Below, piece after piece: positions 1-8,964 of a stretch of DNA of 64,000 nucleotides. How positions within the stretch are numbered: the first letter of the stretch is position 1; each line of letters begins with the position of its first letter. The DNA lies in assembly GCA_902617895.1 (NCBI GenBank), contig CACMYJ010000002.1, positions 124,001 through 188,000 of the forward strand, read 5' to 3'. The stretch is from an uncultured Pelagibacteraceae bacterium. GTDB lineage: Bacteria > Pseudomonadota > Alphaproteobacteria > Pelagibacterales > Pelagibacteraceae. The notes beneath the pieces were generated by a model. The model was not told the origin of the DNA. It saw only the letters and a list, made by a program, of their open reading frames with translations, and searched no databases. Position numbers and translations under genes: made by a program.

Positions 1-860
1 CAGTTGGTGGAATGGTAGTTCCAGCGTTAATATATGTATTTATAAACCTGGGAGATGGAGAAACATTGAAAGGTTGGGCAATACCTTCAGCTACAGATAT
101 AGCTTTCTCATTAGGTGTATTATCATTATTGGGTAAGAGAGTGCCACTCTCACTAAAAGTTTTTCTAACAGCCTTAGCAATTATAGATGATTTAGGAGCA
201 ATAGTTATAATAGCTCTATTCTATTCTGGTGATTTAAGTATTAAATATTTATCTTTAATGTTGTTAACATTTATTATTCTATTAGTTATTAATAAATTTA
301 AAATAAAAAAATTTCTCCCTTATTTGATAGTTGGAATTTTCCTTTGGGATTTTACTCATAACTCAGGAATTCACGCAACTATAGCTGGTGTATTACTAGC
401 AATGACAATTCCTCACAGAAAAAAAGATAAAGATTTTTCACTTTTGATTAAAGTAGAGCATGCAATAAGTCCTTATGTTGCATTTGGAATAATGCCTATT
501 TTTGCTTTTGCAAATGCTGGCGTGTCTTTAGAGGGTTTATCTTTTTCGTCATTATTAGATAAAGTTCCATTAGGTATTGTTTTAGGGTTATTTGTTGGAA
601 AACAATTAGGCGTTTTTGTTTTTTCATACATATCGATTAAATTAAAAATTGCCCAAATGCCTAGTAATACCAGCTGGTACAATTTTTATGGTGTCGGTGT
701 TTTAACTGGAATTGGTTTTACAATGAGTTTATTTGTTGGAAATTTAGCGTTTGCAGAAAGTATGCAATACATGGATGGTGTAAAAATTGGGGTTCTAACT
801 GGGTCATTATTATCCACTTTATTTGGGTACTTTTTAATACTACTTACACCAAATAAATAA
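1..860 (+). CDS. nhaA: Na+/H+ antiporter NhaA, 5'-truncated by window edge
   Basis: This is the C-terminal three quarters of an NhaA-type sodium/proton antiporter of the inner membrane. The reading frame is open back to base 3 and encodes VGG before the Met at base 12, matching the usual 'GGMIVPALIY' segment, so the Met listed in the ORF track is internal and the true start lies outside the window. The hallmark 'PSATDIAFSLGVL' and 'LAIIDDLGAI' segments are present; the latter carries the two adjacent Asp residues needed for ion exchange. Several hydrophobic helices follow to the C-terminus. It probably handles pH and sodium balance in seawater. Glutathione peroxidase follows after 8 bases on the same strand. 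Confidence 0.95.
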   Translation, partial: VGGMVVPALIYVFINLGDGETLKGWAIPSATDIAFSLGVLSLLGKRVPLSLKVFLTALAIIDDLGAIVIIALFYSGDLSIKYLSLMLLTFIILLVINKFKIKKFLPYLIVGIFLWDFTHNSGIHATIAGVLLAMTIPHRKKDKDFSLLIKVEHAISPYVAFGIMPIFAFANAGVSLEGLSFSSLLDKVPLGIVLGLFVGKQLGVFVFSYISIKLKIAQMPSNTSWYNFYGVGVLTGIGFTMSLFVGNLAFAESMQYMDGVKIGVLTGSLLSTLFGYFLILLTPNK

Positions 861-868
861 TTAAAATA

Positions 869-1417
869 ATGAAAAATCTTCTAGTAATTGTAGTAACTAT
901 AGCTATGTTTTTTTTTAAAAATTCATCTCATGCTGATTATGAAAAAATCTTTTATGACTTCAAAATAAATAGTATTTCAGGCGACATAATTGATTTAAAT
1001 GACTTTAAAGGTAAACCTGTTTTAGTAGTGAATACTGCTAGTTATTGTGGATTTACAAAACAATATGATGACATGCAAGAGTTATGGGAAAGATATAAAG
1101 ATAAAGGGTTGATTGTGCTTGGCATACCATCAAATTCTTTTAATCAGGAAAAAAAAGTAAATAGTGAAGTAAAAAAATTTTGTGAGGTTAACTTTAATAT
1201 TAACTTTCCGCTTACTGAAATAACTGATGTAAAAGGTGATAATGCACATGAAATATATAAATGGGCCAAAGAAAACTACGGTAAATCTGCTGTACCGAAA
1301 TGGAATTTTTATAAAATTTTAATAAATAAAGAAGGTATAATTGAAGATACATATGCATCTTTAACTAACCCAACATCAAAAAAAATTACAAAAAAAATTG
1401 AAAGTTTATTAGATTAA
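869..1417 (+). CDS. Periplasmic glutathione peroxidase (Cys type)
   Basis: The 182-residue protein starts with a hydrophobic signal-like segment (about residues 1-22, ending near 'SSHA'), followed by a thioredoxin-fold glutathione peroxidase domain. The catalytic motif is 'NTASYCGFT' with Cys in the peroxidatic position instead of selenocysteine. The later 'KWNFYKILI' matches the conserved 'WNF.KFL' motif. It should reduce hydroperoxides with thiol reductants in the periplasm. It lies 8 bases after nhaA, probably co-transcribed, and its end overlaps the convergent metallo-hydrolase gene by 9 bases. Confidence 0.9.
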   Translation: MKNLLVIVVTIAMFFFKNSSHADYEKIFYDFKINSISGDIIDLNDFKGKPVLVVNTASYCGFTKQYDDMQELWERYKDKGLIVLGIPSNSFNQEKKVNSEVKKFCEVNFNINFPLTEITDVKGDNAHEIYKWAKENYGKSAVPKWNFYKILINKEGIIEDTYASLTNPTSKKITKKIESLLD

Positions 1418-2182
1418 TACTGTTAATCCATCATGTGCGGGAATTACATTTTTGGGTAATTTTTTTTTTATTTCATTATAATCGATTTCATTACTTAAAT
1501 TTGTAAGAATTGCTTTCTGAGGTTTAACTTTTCTAATTAATTTTAGCACATCATCTAAATTAAAATGTGTTGGATGATAATTATATCTTAAACAATCAAT
1601 AATAAAATATTTTAAATTTTTTAAATATCTTAAATCTTTACTATCTATATAGTTAACATCAGGTGCATAAGCACATTTTCTATTAATGATATAACAAATA
1701 CTTTTTATTGACCCGTGATGAACCTTTAATGATTTAATAACAATCTTACTATTTTTATCATTTAATATGTGTTTATTCTTTAAAGTTTTTGCATCAAGTA
1801 TTGACGGATAATTTTTGTAATCTTCAAAACAATAACCAAAGGTATTTATAAGACTTCTTTTTGTGATTAAGTCAGCATAAATAGGTATTTTTTTTCTATT
1901 TTTTAATGAGAACACTCTTAATTCATTGATTCCATGTGTTTGATCTGCATGAGCATGTGTATAAAAAACTTTATCAATATTTTTAACTTTATTTGCTAAT
2001 AATTGAGATTTTAGATCTGGAGAAGTATCAATTAGTATGTTTAAATTTTTAGATCTTATTAAAGCTGAACATCTTGTACGTACATTTTTCTTATTATTGG
2101 GATCGCAGTTTCCATAATAACCGTCAATTCTAGGTATACCTAGGGAACTACCACATCCTAGAATGGTAAATTTTAATGTCAT
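1409..2182 (-). CDS. MBL-fold metallo-hydrolase (PhnP-related, alphaproteobacterial TatD-linked type)
   Basis: This 257-residue metallo-beta-lactamase fold protein starts 'LGCGSSLGIPRIDG' and carries the metal motif 'THAHADQTHG', a later His in 'KVHHGS', and an Asp in 'YAPDVNY'. It is a distant relative of PhnP, the cyclic phosphodiesterase of the C-P lyase pathway. Compared with E. coli PhnP as I recall it, the structural-zinc cysteines near residue 25 are missing. One active-site His is Gln (HADQ), and the C-terminal 'LTHISH' is 'LTNLSN'. It overlaps tatD by 4 bases in the tmk-holB-metG-tatD block, far from the phn genes. A housekeeping role is therefore more likely than PhnP activity; the substrate is unknown. 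Confidence 0.85.
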   Translation of the reverse strand: MTLKFTILGCGSSLGIPRIDGYYGNCDPNNKKNVRTRCSALIRSKNLNILIDTSPDLKSQLLANKVKNIDKVFYTHAHADQTHGINELRVFSLKNRKKIPIYADLITKRSLINTFGYCFEDYKNYPSILDAKTLKNKHILNDKNSKIVIKSLKVHHGSIKSICYIINRKCAYAPDVNYIDSKDLRYLKNLKYFIIDCLRYNYHPTHFNLDDVLKLIRKVKPQKAILTNLSNEIDYNEIKKKLPKNVIPAHDGLTVLI

Positions 2183-2940
2183 TTGTTAAAAAATAATCTA
2201 TTAAAATTTTCTGTAGTTATTTTATCAAGTTCTTGGGCTTCAATATTTTTTAACTCTGATAGTTTTTTTAAGGTGTAACGTACAAAAGATGGTTCATTTT
2301 TCTTACCTCTCATTGGCTCGGGTGCTAAAAAGGGACTATCTGTCTCAATTAGTAATCTATCTAAAGGTAATTGTTTAAATGTATCTTGAAGATCATTGCT
2401 ATTTTTAAATGTAATAATGCCACTGGCTGAAAAATAAGAATTTAGCTCCAATAATTTTAAAGCAAATGAAAGAGAGCCTGTGAAACAATGCATCAGAATT
2501 TTTAAATTCTTGTCTGAATTTTTTAATATTTCATAAGTTTCATCTTCAGCATTTCTTGAATGAACAATTAAAGGAAAGTTTAATTCTAATGCAGCATTAA
2601 TATGATTTTTAAAACTTGTAATTTGTTTATCTTTATCACTATTATTGTAATAAAAGTCTAAACCTGTCTCTCCGACTCCAATAATTTTACTATTTGATTT
2701 AATTTTACTTATTATTTCATCTTTAGAAACTTGATCAGTGTTTGTTTCATGGGGGTGTATCCCAAAAGTTCCAAATATCATTTCATCTTTATTAACAATA
2801 TCCAAAATTTTTGGGAAACCACTTAACGTTGTAGAAATTGTTAATACTTTATTAATTCCTTCTTTTTTGCATCTTGATAAAACATCTTGAATATTTCGGG
2901 CTAAAGGTTCGTGATCTAGGTGGCAGTGTGAATCAATCAT
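2179..2940 (-). CDS. tatD: TatD-family metal-dependent deoxyribonuclease
   Basis: TatD proteins are TIM-barrel metallo-hydrolases with 3'-5' exonuclease activity and a suggested role in DNA quality control. The protein shows the N-terminal 'DSHCHLDHE' metal motif, 'GVGETGLDFYY', 'IVHSRNAEDET', 'LMHCFTGS' and 'ETDSPFLAPEPMRGKKNEP', all typical of the family. The ORF track begins at a TTG; I chose the ATG three codons later (MIDSHCH), which matches family N-termini. It overlaps metG upstream by 8 bases and the metallo-hydrolase gene downstream by 4, so it is translationally coupled. Confidence 0.93.
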   Translation of the reverse strand: MIDSHCHLDHEPLARNIQDVLSRCKKEGINKVLTISTTLSGFPKILDIVNKDEMIFGTFGIHPHETNTDQVSKDEIISKIKSNSKIIGVGETGLDFYYNNSDKDKQITSFKNHINAALELNFPLIVHSRNAEDETYEILKNSDKNLKILMHCFTGSLSFALKLLELNSYFSASGIITFKNSNDLQDTFKQLPLDRLLIETDSPFLAPEPMRGKKNEPSFVRYTLKKLSELKNIEAQELDKITTENFNRLFFNK

Positions 2941-4471
2941 TTTTTTCAATCTTTTTAAATAAGATATCTAATTTACTCAATTTGAGACCTTTTTTAAGAT
3001 AATTGTTTTCTTTTATAGTTACAAAATTAATTTTTTCTTCTTTTATACCAAATATACCTAAAACTTTTAGAGATGATGATGGTATAATAGGATAAAGTAA
3101 TATGGTTACTTTTCTTATTAATTCCAAAGAAACATAAATAATTGTATTCATTCTTAATTTATCATTCTTTTTTTTCCAAGGTTCTTGATCATTAAAATAC
3201 TTATTTGCTGAAAATAGCTGCTCAACAATAAAATTTATGTATGAATTTACATCTTGATTATCTGAATACTTTACTAAATCATCATAATATTTAGAGTATT
3301 GATCTAAAATAATCTTATCATCCTCTGTTAGATTATCTACTTCAGGAACTTCCAAATTAGCATTCTTATCACAAAATGCCAAAACTCTTTGACACAAATT
3401 TCCATAATTATTGGCTAAATCACTGTTAATACAAGACTCTAATTTTTCTTGTGAGATATTTCCATCATTACCAAATGAAACTTCCTTGATTAAATAGTAT
3501 CTTAAAGGGTCCAGACCATAATTTTCTATAATCTCAAGTGGGTCTAAAATGTTACCTTTGGATTTAGACATTTTTTCATCACCAGAAAGTATCCATCCAT
3601 GACCGAATACTCTTTTTGGAGGTTCTATATCAGCAGCCAGCAAGAAAGCTGGCCAATAAATAGCATGAAATCTTAATATATCTTTTCCAATTAGATGTAG
3701 ATCTGCAGGCCAAAAAGATTTGTATAAATCATCGTTATCATTTGGGTAATTTAAGGCACTTAGATAATTTGTTAAAGCATCCAACCAAACATAAATAACA
3801 TGGTCTCTATTAGATGGAACTTTTATACCCCAATTAAAAGATTTTCTACTTACAGATAAATCTTTTAATCCTGATTTAACAAAACTGATAACTTCATTTT
3901 TTCTTGTTTCAGGTAGTATAAAATTTGGATTTTTGTTATAAAACTCAATTAATCTATCTTGCCAATTTGATAATTTGAAAAAATAAGACTCTTCTTCTAC
4001 CCACTCTACTTTAGAACCTGAACTAATTGATTTTTTTGTACCGTCTAAGTCTTCAATTTCATTTTCTGTGTAAAATGCTTCATCTGATACTGAATACCAA
4101 CCAGAGTATTTGGATAAGTAAATTTCACCTTTTTTTTCTAAAATATTCCAAAGATTCTCAACGGATTTAGAATGTCTTTTCTCAGTAGTTCTTATGAAAT
4201 CATTATTAGATAAATTTAATGTATCAGATAAATCTCTAAAGGTTTTACTAATTTCATCACAAAATAATAAAGGATCCATTTTTTTTTCTTCTGCAGCTCG
4301 TTGTATTTTTTGTCCATGCTCATCTGTTCCCGTTAAAAAATAAACTTTAAAACCCTGTATTCTTTTTAATCTTGCAAAAAAATCAGCAATAATACTTGAA
4401 TAAGCATGGCCCATATGCGGTTTTGCAGATGGATAATAAATTGGTGTTGTAATGTAGTAATTTTTATTCAC
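2933..4471 (-). CDS. metG: Methionyl-tRNA synthetase
   Basis: This class I aminoacyl-tRNA synthetase charges tRNA-Met. The N-terminal 'PIYYPSAKPHMGHAYS' contains the HIGH-equivalent motif and 'KMSKSKGN' is the KMSKS loop. The insertion region 'GWYSVSDEAFY...' lacks the zinc-knuckle cysteines of the E. coli enzyme, which as I recall is usual for the alphaproteobacterial form. At 512 residues it is the short form without the C-terminal dimerisation domain. The start codon is GTG and overlaps the end of holB by 8 bases. Confidence 0.96.
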   Translation of the reverse strand: MNKNYYITTPIYYPSAKPHMGHAYSSIIADFFARLKRIQGFKVYFLTGTDEHGQKIQRAAEEKKMDPLLFCDEISKTFRDLSDTLNLSNNDFIRTTEKRHSKSVENLWNILEKKGEIYLSKYSGWYSVSDEAFYTENEIEDLDGTKKSISSGSKVEWVEEESYFFKLSNWQDRLIEFYNKNPNFILPETRKNEVISFVKSGLKDLSVSRKSFNWGIKVPSNRDHVIYVWLDALTNYLSALNYPNDNDDLYKSFWPADLHLIGKDILRFHAIYWPAFLLAADIEPPKRVFGHGWILSGDEKMSKSKGNILDPLEIIENYGLDPLRYYLIKEVSFGNDGNISQEKLESCINSDLANNYGNLCQRVLAFCDKNANLEVPEVDNLTEDDKIILDQYSKYYDDLVKYSDNQDVNSYINFIVEQLFSANKYFNDQEPWKKKNDKLRMNTIIYVSLELIRKVTILLYPIIPSSSLKVLGIFGIKEEKINFVTIKENNYLKKGLKLSKLDILFKKIEKND

Positions 4472-5384
4472 TTAATAATTTATCATTAAATTCTAGAAAA
4501 AAAGACTCAAAATCTAAGTTATATTTTTTAACAAAAGAAAGTTTTAGATAAAAATATTTTTTTATTTTAAATGAAATTTTCTTAGATATGTTTATATTTT
4601 TATAGAAAAAAAGTTCAATAAATAAATTTAAATATTCCTTTATAAAATCATTTGATGTGTATGATTTATTTTTTATTATATAGGACAATAGATCCTCTAT
4701 AGAGTTATCTTTAATTGATAAATCATTACTTTCTAAAAAGTTTACTAATGATATTAAAAAAGATGGAGAGTTATAATAGTTAACAAAATCTAAATTAATA
4801 TCCTTATATATATCATTATTAAAGTGGTAATTTACAATCTCTATTACTTCTTGATTTAGTAAATTTAATTTAAATTCTTGACATCTTGATTTAAGAGTTT
4901 CCAAAGTTTTAAATTCTGAATTATTGATTAAAATAAAGTATATTTTGTTATTTGGTTCTTCAATTGATTTTAATAAAGCATTAGCAGAGTTAATTCCTAA
5001 TAGATTAATATTTTCAATAATTATAAACCTTCTGCCGTTATTGAAAGAAGTTTGATTAGTAAATTGAGTCATATCTCGAATTTGATCTATATCAATTATT
5101 TTTTTATCGTTTTTTTTATAAATCCTGAGAACATTTGGATGTGAGTTAGAGGATATAAGTTTAGATATATCATTACTCAAATTATATTCATAATTTTTTA
5201 AATTATAAGATAGTTTGCTATCTTTTAAATAAAAATAATTTAAAAAGTGATTTACAAATAGTTTTTTTCCAATTCCTTTTGGACCATTTAATAAAATTTT
5301 ATTGGGAAATTTTTGTATCTGATCAAGATAAATAAATTCATTAAAAAGAGACTTATGACCAATTATTTTACTTATCTCACTCAT
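4464..5384 (-). CDS. holB: DNA polymerase III delta' subunit
   Basis: The 306-residue protein has an AAA+ clamp-loader fold. It shows a degenerate Walker A 'GPKGIGKKLF', a sensor-like 'NALLKSIEEPNN' and 'LKSRCQEFKL', the signature that places it among HolB/DnaX proteins. Its position between tmk and metG is the standard alphaproteobacterial arrangement. It acts in the clamp loader that places the beta clamp on DNA. The C-terminal third is very Lys/Asn/Ile rich and poorly conserved. It directly abuts tmk. Confidence 0.88.
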   Translation of the reverse strand: MSEISKIIGHKSLFNEFIYLDQIQKFPNKILLNGPKGIGKKLFVNHFLNYFYLKDSKLSYNLKNYEYNLSNDISKLISSNSHPNVLRIYKKNDKKIIDIDQIRDMTQFTNQTSFNNGRRFIIIENINLLGINSANALLKSIEEPNNKIYFILINNSEFKTLETLKSRCQEFKLNLLNQEVIEIVNYHFNNDIYKDINLDFVNYYNSPSFLISLVNFLESNDLSIKDNSIEDLLSYIIKNKSYTSNDFIKEYLNLFIELFFYKNINISKKISFKIKKYFYLKLSFVKKYNLDFESFFLEFNDKLLSE

Positions 5385-6005
5385 TTACTTTAAAATTTTC
5401 TTAATTTTATCAATTAATTTATTTTCAATTATTTTTATATTATCTTTATTTGTATCTAAGATTAGATATTTAGACTTATTTTTATTAGCAATTTTTAAAA
5501 AACCTCTTTGAACTTTATTATAAAAATTATAATCAAAATTATCGTATTTATTTTTATTTTTTCTCAACTTTAGTCTATTCAGCATATTTTTTTTATTTAC
5601 AATACTTAAGAAAGTAAAGTTTGGTCTTAGATTGCCTAATAAAAAATTGTTCATTTTTAAAATTAAATTTTTATCTAGTTTCATTCCATAATGCTGATAA
5701 GCTAATGTTGAGTCTATAAATCTGTCAATTAATATAACTTTTTTTTTATAATTTTCTTTTAGAATTTTATCTATATTTTCTGATCTAGAAGCCATTAGCA
5801 AAAATAAATCTGTTTTATTGCTTAATGCTGATTTTTTATTCAGCATTAAAGATCTTAATTTCTCAGATAGATTTGTGCCGCCCGGTTCTCTAAAGGATAA
5901 ATATTTAATTTTGTTTGTTTTTAAATATTTAATCACTTTTTTTAAGCTAGTGGATTTTCCTGAAGCCTCTATACCTTCAAATACTATTATGGGATATTTA
6001 GACAT
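5385..6005 (-). CDS. tmk: Thymidylate kinase
   Basis: Thymidylate kinase phosphorylates dTMP to dTDP. The P-loop 'FEGIEASGKSTSL', the 'REPGGTNLSEKLRSL' motif and the 'LIDRFIDSTLAYQHYG' DR(F/Y)-type motif are clear. I start at the second Met (ATG, MSKYPIIVFEG); the first codon in the track is GTG. The start lies inside the end of dacC, and the downstream holB begins 1 base after the stop, so the block is co-transcribed. Confidence 0.95.
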   Translation of the reverse strand: MSKYPIIVFEGIEASGKSTSLKKVIKYLKTNKIKYLSFREPGGTNLSEKLRSLMLNKKSALSNKTDLFLLMASRSENIDKILKENYKKKVILIDRFIDSTLAYQHYGMKLDKNLILKMNNFLLGNLRPNFTFLSIVNKKNMLNRLKLRKNKNKYDNFDYNFYNKVQRGFLKIANKNKSKYLILDTNKDNIKIIENKLIDKIKKILK

Positions 6006-7152
6006 CACCCCAGATTAAGAAATTTATAGAGGAAATAAATCTAGAGAAAATATTTTGTCTTTTTACATCTTCAAAGGCTAATAGATCGTATTCTCCTATC
6101 TCGTTGTCTTTATATAATATTTTAACTTTACCTATTATTTCATTTTTTAATATTGGAGCTTTTATGGGTCCTTTATAATTAACTAATACTTTTAAATATT
6201 TTTTTTTTGCTTTGGGAATTGTTTGATATACATCTTCATTTATATACGATTTAATTTTTTTTTGTGTTCCCTGCCAAACATCTAATTCATCAAATATTTC
6301 CTCTTTTTTTGCAATATTGATTGTATCAAAATTTGTCAAACCATATGTTAGTAATTTAAGTGACTCTTTTGATCTTGAATTTTTTGATACAAAACCACTC
6401 CCAACTGCAATTATTCTTCTTTCATTCCTTTTTATAGTCGAGGCTAGTGAATACTTTTCATACGCAAGATATCCGGTTTTAATTCCATCAACTCCAATAT
6501 TTTTATAAAGTAGAGGATTACGATTACCTTGTTTAATTGGATCACCTCCGGTTCTATCCCATGTAAATTCGGTTTCTTTGTAATAGTCATAATAATTTGG
6601 GTAATTCTTTATCAAATAATTTGACATAATTAATATATCTCTAACAGTTGATAAATTATCTGGGGCATTTATTCCTGATGAATTAGAAAAGTTAGTATTT
6701 TCCATACCAATTTCCCTAGCTTTTTCAGTCATCATAATTGCAAACTCTTCCTCTGTTCCAGCAATACCTTCAGCGAGTGCAATACAAGCATCATTACCTG
6801 ACGAAACAATGATTCCTCTTAATAAATTTTCCACAGATATTTCATCTCCAACCATTATAAACATTGAGGAATATCCTGCTTGAGACAATCTCCATGCATT
6901 TTCAGAGACTAAAAACTTATCATCTAAAGATAATTCACCACTTTTAAGTAAATCAAAAGCTATAATCGAAGTCATAATTTTTGTCATAGACGCAGGAAAA
7001 ATTTGTCGGTCGGCATCTTTTTCATACAATATTTTGCCTGACAAATAATCTTGAACAATGGCAGTTCTTGCATTTACATCAAAGTTAGCAAAAACTGGTT
7101 TTATCAAGAATGATAAAATTATTAATGTTAATGACAAATTCTTTATTCTCAT
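5998..7152 (-). CDS. D-alanyl-D-alanine carboxypeptidase (DacC/PBP5-like)
   Basis: This is a secreted serine D,D-carboxypeptidase that trims peptidoglycan pentapeptides. A signal peptide covers about residues 1-22 (cleavage near 'VFA'). The three penicillin-binding motifs are present: SxxK as 'PASMTKIMTS', SxN as 'SSGNDA', and KTG as 'IKTGYL'. A PBP5-type C-terminal beta domain follows ('VLVNYKGPIKAPILK'), ending in a hydrophobic, possibly membrane-anchoring tail. It overlaps the RlpA-like gene by 4 bases and sits with MltB and RlpA in a cell-wall cluster. Confidence 0.93.
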   Translation of the reverse strand: MRIKNLSLTLIILSFLIKPVFANFDVNARTAIVQDYLSGKILYEKDADRQIFPASMTKIMTSIIAFDLLKSGELSLDDKFLVSENAWRLSQAGYSSMFIMVGDEISVENLLRGIIVSSGNDACIALAEGIAGTEEEFAIMMTEKAREIGMENTNFSNSSGINAPDNLSTVRDILIMSNYLIKNYPNYYDYYKETEFTWDRTGGDPIKQGNRNPLLYKNIGVDGIKTGYLAYEKYSLASTIKRNERRIIAVGSGFVSKNSRSKESLKLLTYGLTNFDTINIAKKEEIFDELDVWQGTQKKIKSYINEDVYQTIPKAKKKYLKVLVNYKGPIKAPILKNEIIGKVKILYKDNEIGEYDLLAFEDVKRQNIFSRFISSINFLIWGDV

Positions 7153-7976
7153 AATTTAATTATTTCAATACTATCAAATTCAAGATTTTCGACGTTTTGA
7201 AATCCTTTCTTTAATTTTTCAAAATCTTTATATGGTCCTTTATAAACTCTAAAATTATTTTGTGACAACTTTTTGATTAAGATATTCTCAATCTTATATT
7301 CTTCAAATAACCTTTTTTTTAACATAACAGCAGAATCTTCAAAATAAAAATCAGCAAATTTAATTATATAATTAAAATTTGTTACAAAATTATTAGTTTT
7401 AGACTCTTTAATTTCAGTTTCTAGACTTATGCTCTGAACCATTATATCATCAACTGGAGCTTTATTAGCAACTTGTTTCTCTTCATCAAATGTTTTTACA
7501 TCATTTGCAACATATAAATTGTTAGAATTGATAGTTTCAATATACACATAAGGTTCATTAGGATTGATCGATAGTTCACTAACAATCCTCTTTGTTATTA
7601 CTGAATTATAAAAAGCAGGCAAATCAGTTTTGTTTTTAACAATAGTCATTAAAGATTTTCCATTAATTATATTAGTTATTCTAACAGGTGTACCAGTAGG
7701 TAGGTTAGGACTTAATATATTTAGTGATGTATTATCTAAATTATTTTCCAAAGAGTTATTTACATCCTCATCATATATCAATGCAAAACCTTTATTAGAA
7801 TAAACAATATTAATTATTTCTTTTTTTTCATTTTTGTCTGATGACAGTTTAATTTTATCTTTTTTAACAACTTTTTTTATATCTACAGGTTTATTTTTAA
7901 TATTTATATTTTTTGAATGATGCTCACAGGCAAATAAAGTTAAAAGTAAAAGATATAAAATATATTTAAATTGCAT
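7149..7976 (-). CDS. RlpA-like lipoprotein with degenerate barrel and C-terminal SPOR domain
   Basis: The protein starts with a lipoprotein signal ('LLLTLFACEHH', lipobox Cys at residue 17). A Lys-rich linker follows, then a region resembling the RlpA double-psi beta-barrel ('LPTGTPVRITNIINGKS', about residues 93-160). The last 75 residues look like a SPOR peptidoglycan-binding domain ('NFNYIIKFADFYFED', 'NFRVYKGPY'). The usual catalytic segments of RlpA ('SWYG', 'AAH..LP.GT', 'VNDRGPF') are not recognisable, so lytic transglycosylase activity is doubtful; a structural septal role is possible. It lies between mltB and dacC with short overlaps. Confidence 0.72.
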   Translation of the reverse strand: MQFKYILYLLLLTLFACEHHSKNINIKNKPVDIKKVVKKDKIKLSSDKNEKKEIINIVYSNKGFALIYDEDVNNSLENNLDNTSLNILSPNLPTGTPVRITNIINGKSLMTIVKNKTDLPAFYNSVITKRIVSELSINPNEPYVYIETINSNNLYVANDVKTFDEEKQVANKAPVDDIMVQSISLETEIKESKTNNFVTNFNYIIKFADFYFEDSAVMLKKRLFEEYKIENILIKKLSQNNFRVYKGPYKDFEKLKKGFQNVENLEFDSIEIIKL

Positions 7977-8964
7977 TTTTGAATTTGTTTTTTAGTGTGC
8001 ATACAGCTAATGCAAATCTTAAAGATCTATTCCATTTTAAAATTAATTCATAATTATCAAAAACTAAATAGGCTGGAGTTAATTTTTGTGCATCAGGTAT
8101 AATGTCATAATCAGGGGTCACAATTGCAGCTTTCAAATTATCAAGGTCATTAAGTTTTTCACTATTTTTAATATACTTCTTTAAATAGGAAATTTTATTT
8201 TTATGCTTAATTTGTTTTGCAGATGTATTTAGATATTTATGGGGTGTTTCGTCAACAAGCTCAACTTTGAAAAAACATGGAGCGCTGTTATCCCAGCCTA
8301 TCTTATTTAAGTAATTAGCAGCAGAAGCAAATGAGTCTTCGATACTCTTTAAATTTATAGTTTCATCTTTATTATAATCGATTGCATAGTTTTTAATTGT
8401 AGAAGGCATAAATTGAAAATTACCAAAGGCTCCTGCCCATGAACCTAAGTAATTATTTGGATTTATAATTCCCTTATCAAATAAAATTAAAAGTGTAAGT
8501 AGTTCTGATGTGAAGAATTCACTTCTTCTTTTATCATAACTTAAAGTTGCTAATGATGAGACTATATCCATTTTGCCTAAATAATTACCAAAATTTGTTT
8601 CAATACCCATAAGTGATAAAAGTAAACTCTTATCAACAGAAAATTCTTGAGTAATTTCATCAATTTTTGTTTTGTTAATTTTGTAAATTTTTAAACCAGA
8701 ATTTACTTTTTTATTATTAGCTCTTTTTGAAATATATGTTTTAGTATCTTCATAGAATTCTGGTTGGTATCTATCATATTGTATAACATTTTTTAAAAAA
8801 ATAGATTTATCAACGGTACTTTCGATTATTTTTAAACTCACCCCTTTTTCTAAAGCAATTATTTTAAAATTTTTTTTCCATTCATTGAATTCAGAGTCAT
8901 TTGCATAAGCATTTAAGTTAATTAAAATAAAAAGAAAAAAAACATAAATTTTAATTTTTTTCAT
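7966..8964 (-). CDS. mltB: Lytic murein transglycosylase MltB-like
   Basis: This is a 332-residue periplasmic lytic transglycosylase with a signal peptide at about residues 1-21 ('LINLNAYA'). The catalytic Glu lies in 'LMGIETNFGNYLG'. Further family motifs are 'LATLSYDKRRSEFF', 'GSWAGAFGNFQFMPST' and 'SAANYLNKIGW'. The enzyme cleaves peptidoglycan glycan strands to 1,6-anhydroMurNAc ends, which NagZ (encoded at about 29.5 kb) would process further. It overlaps both neighbouring genes by about a dozen bases. Confidence 0.92.
   Translation of the reverse strand: MKKIKIYVFFLFILINLNAYANDSEFNEWKKNFKIIALEKGVSLKIIESTVDKSIFLKNVIQYDRYQPEFYEDTKTYISKRANNKKVNSGLKIYKINKTKIDEITQEFSVDKSLLLSLMGIETNFGNYLGKMDIVSSLATLSYDKRRSEFFTSELLTLLILFDKGIINPNNYLGSWAGAFGNFQFMPSTIKNYAIDYNKDETINLKSIEDSFASAANYLNKIGWDNSAPCFFKVELVDETPHKYLNTSAKQIKHKNKISYLKKYIKNSEKLNDLDNLKAAIVTPDYDIIPDAQKLTPAYLVFDNYELILKWNRSLRFALAVCTLKNKFKNAI

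Noticed and set aside
1409-2182. Calling the MBL-fold protein PhnP
   Set aside because: It lies in the tatD-metG operon and lacks the structural-zinc cysteines and some metal ligands of PhnP; a TatD-linked housekeeping paralogue is more likely.
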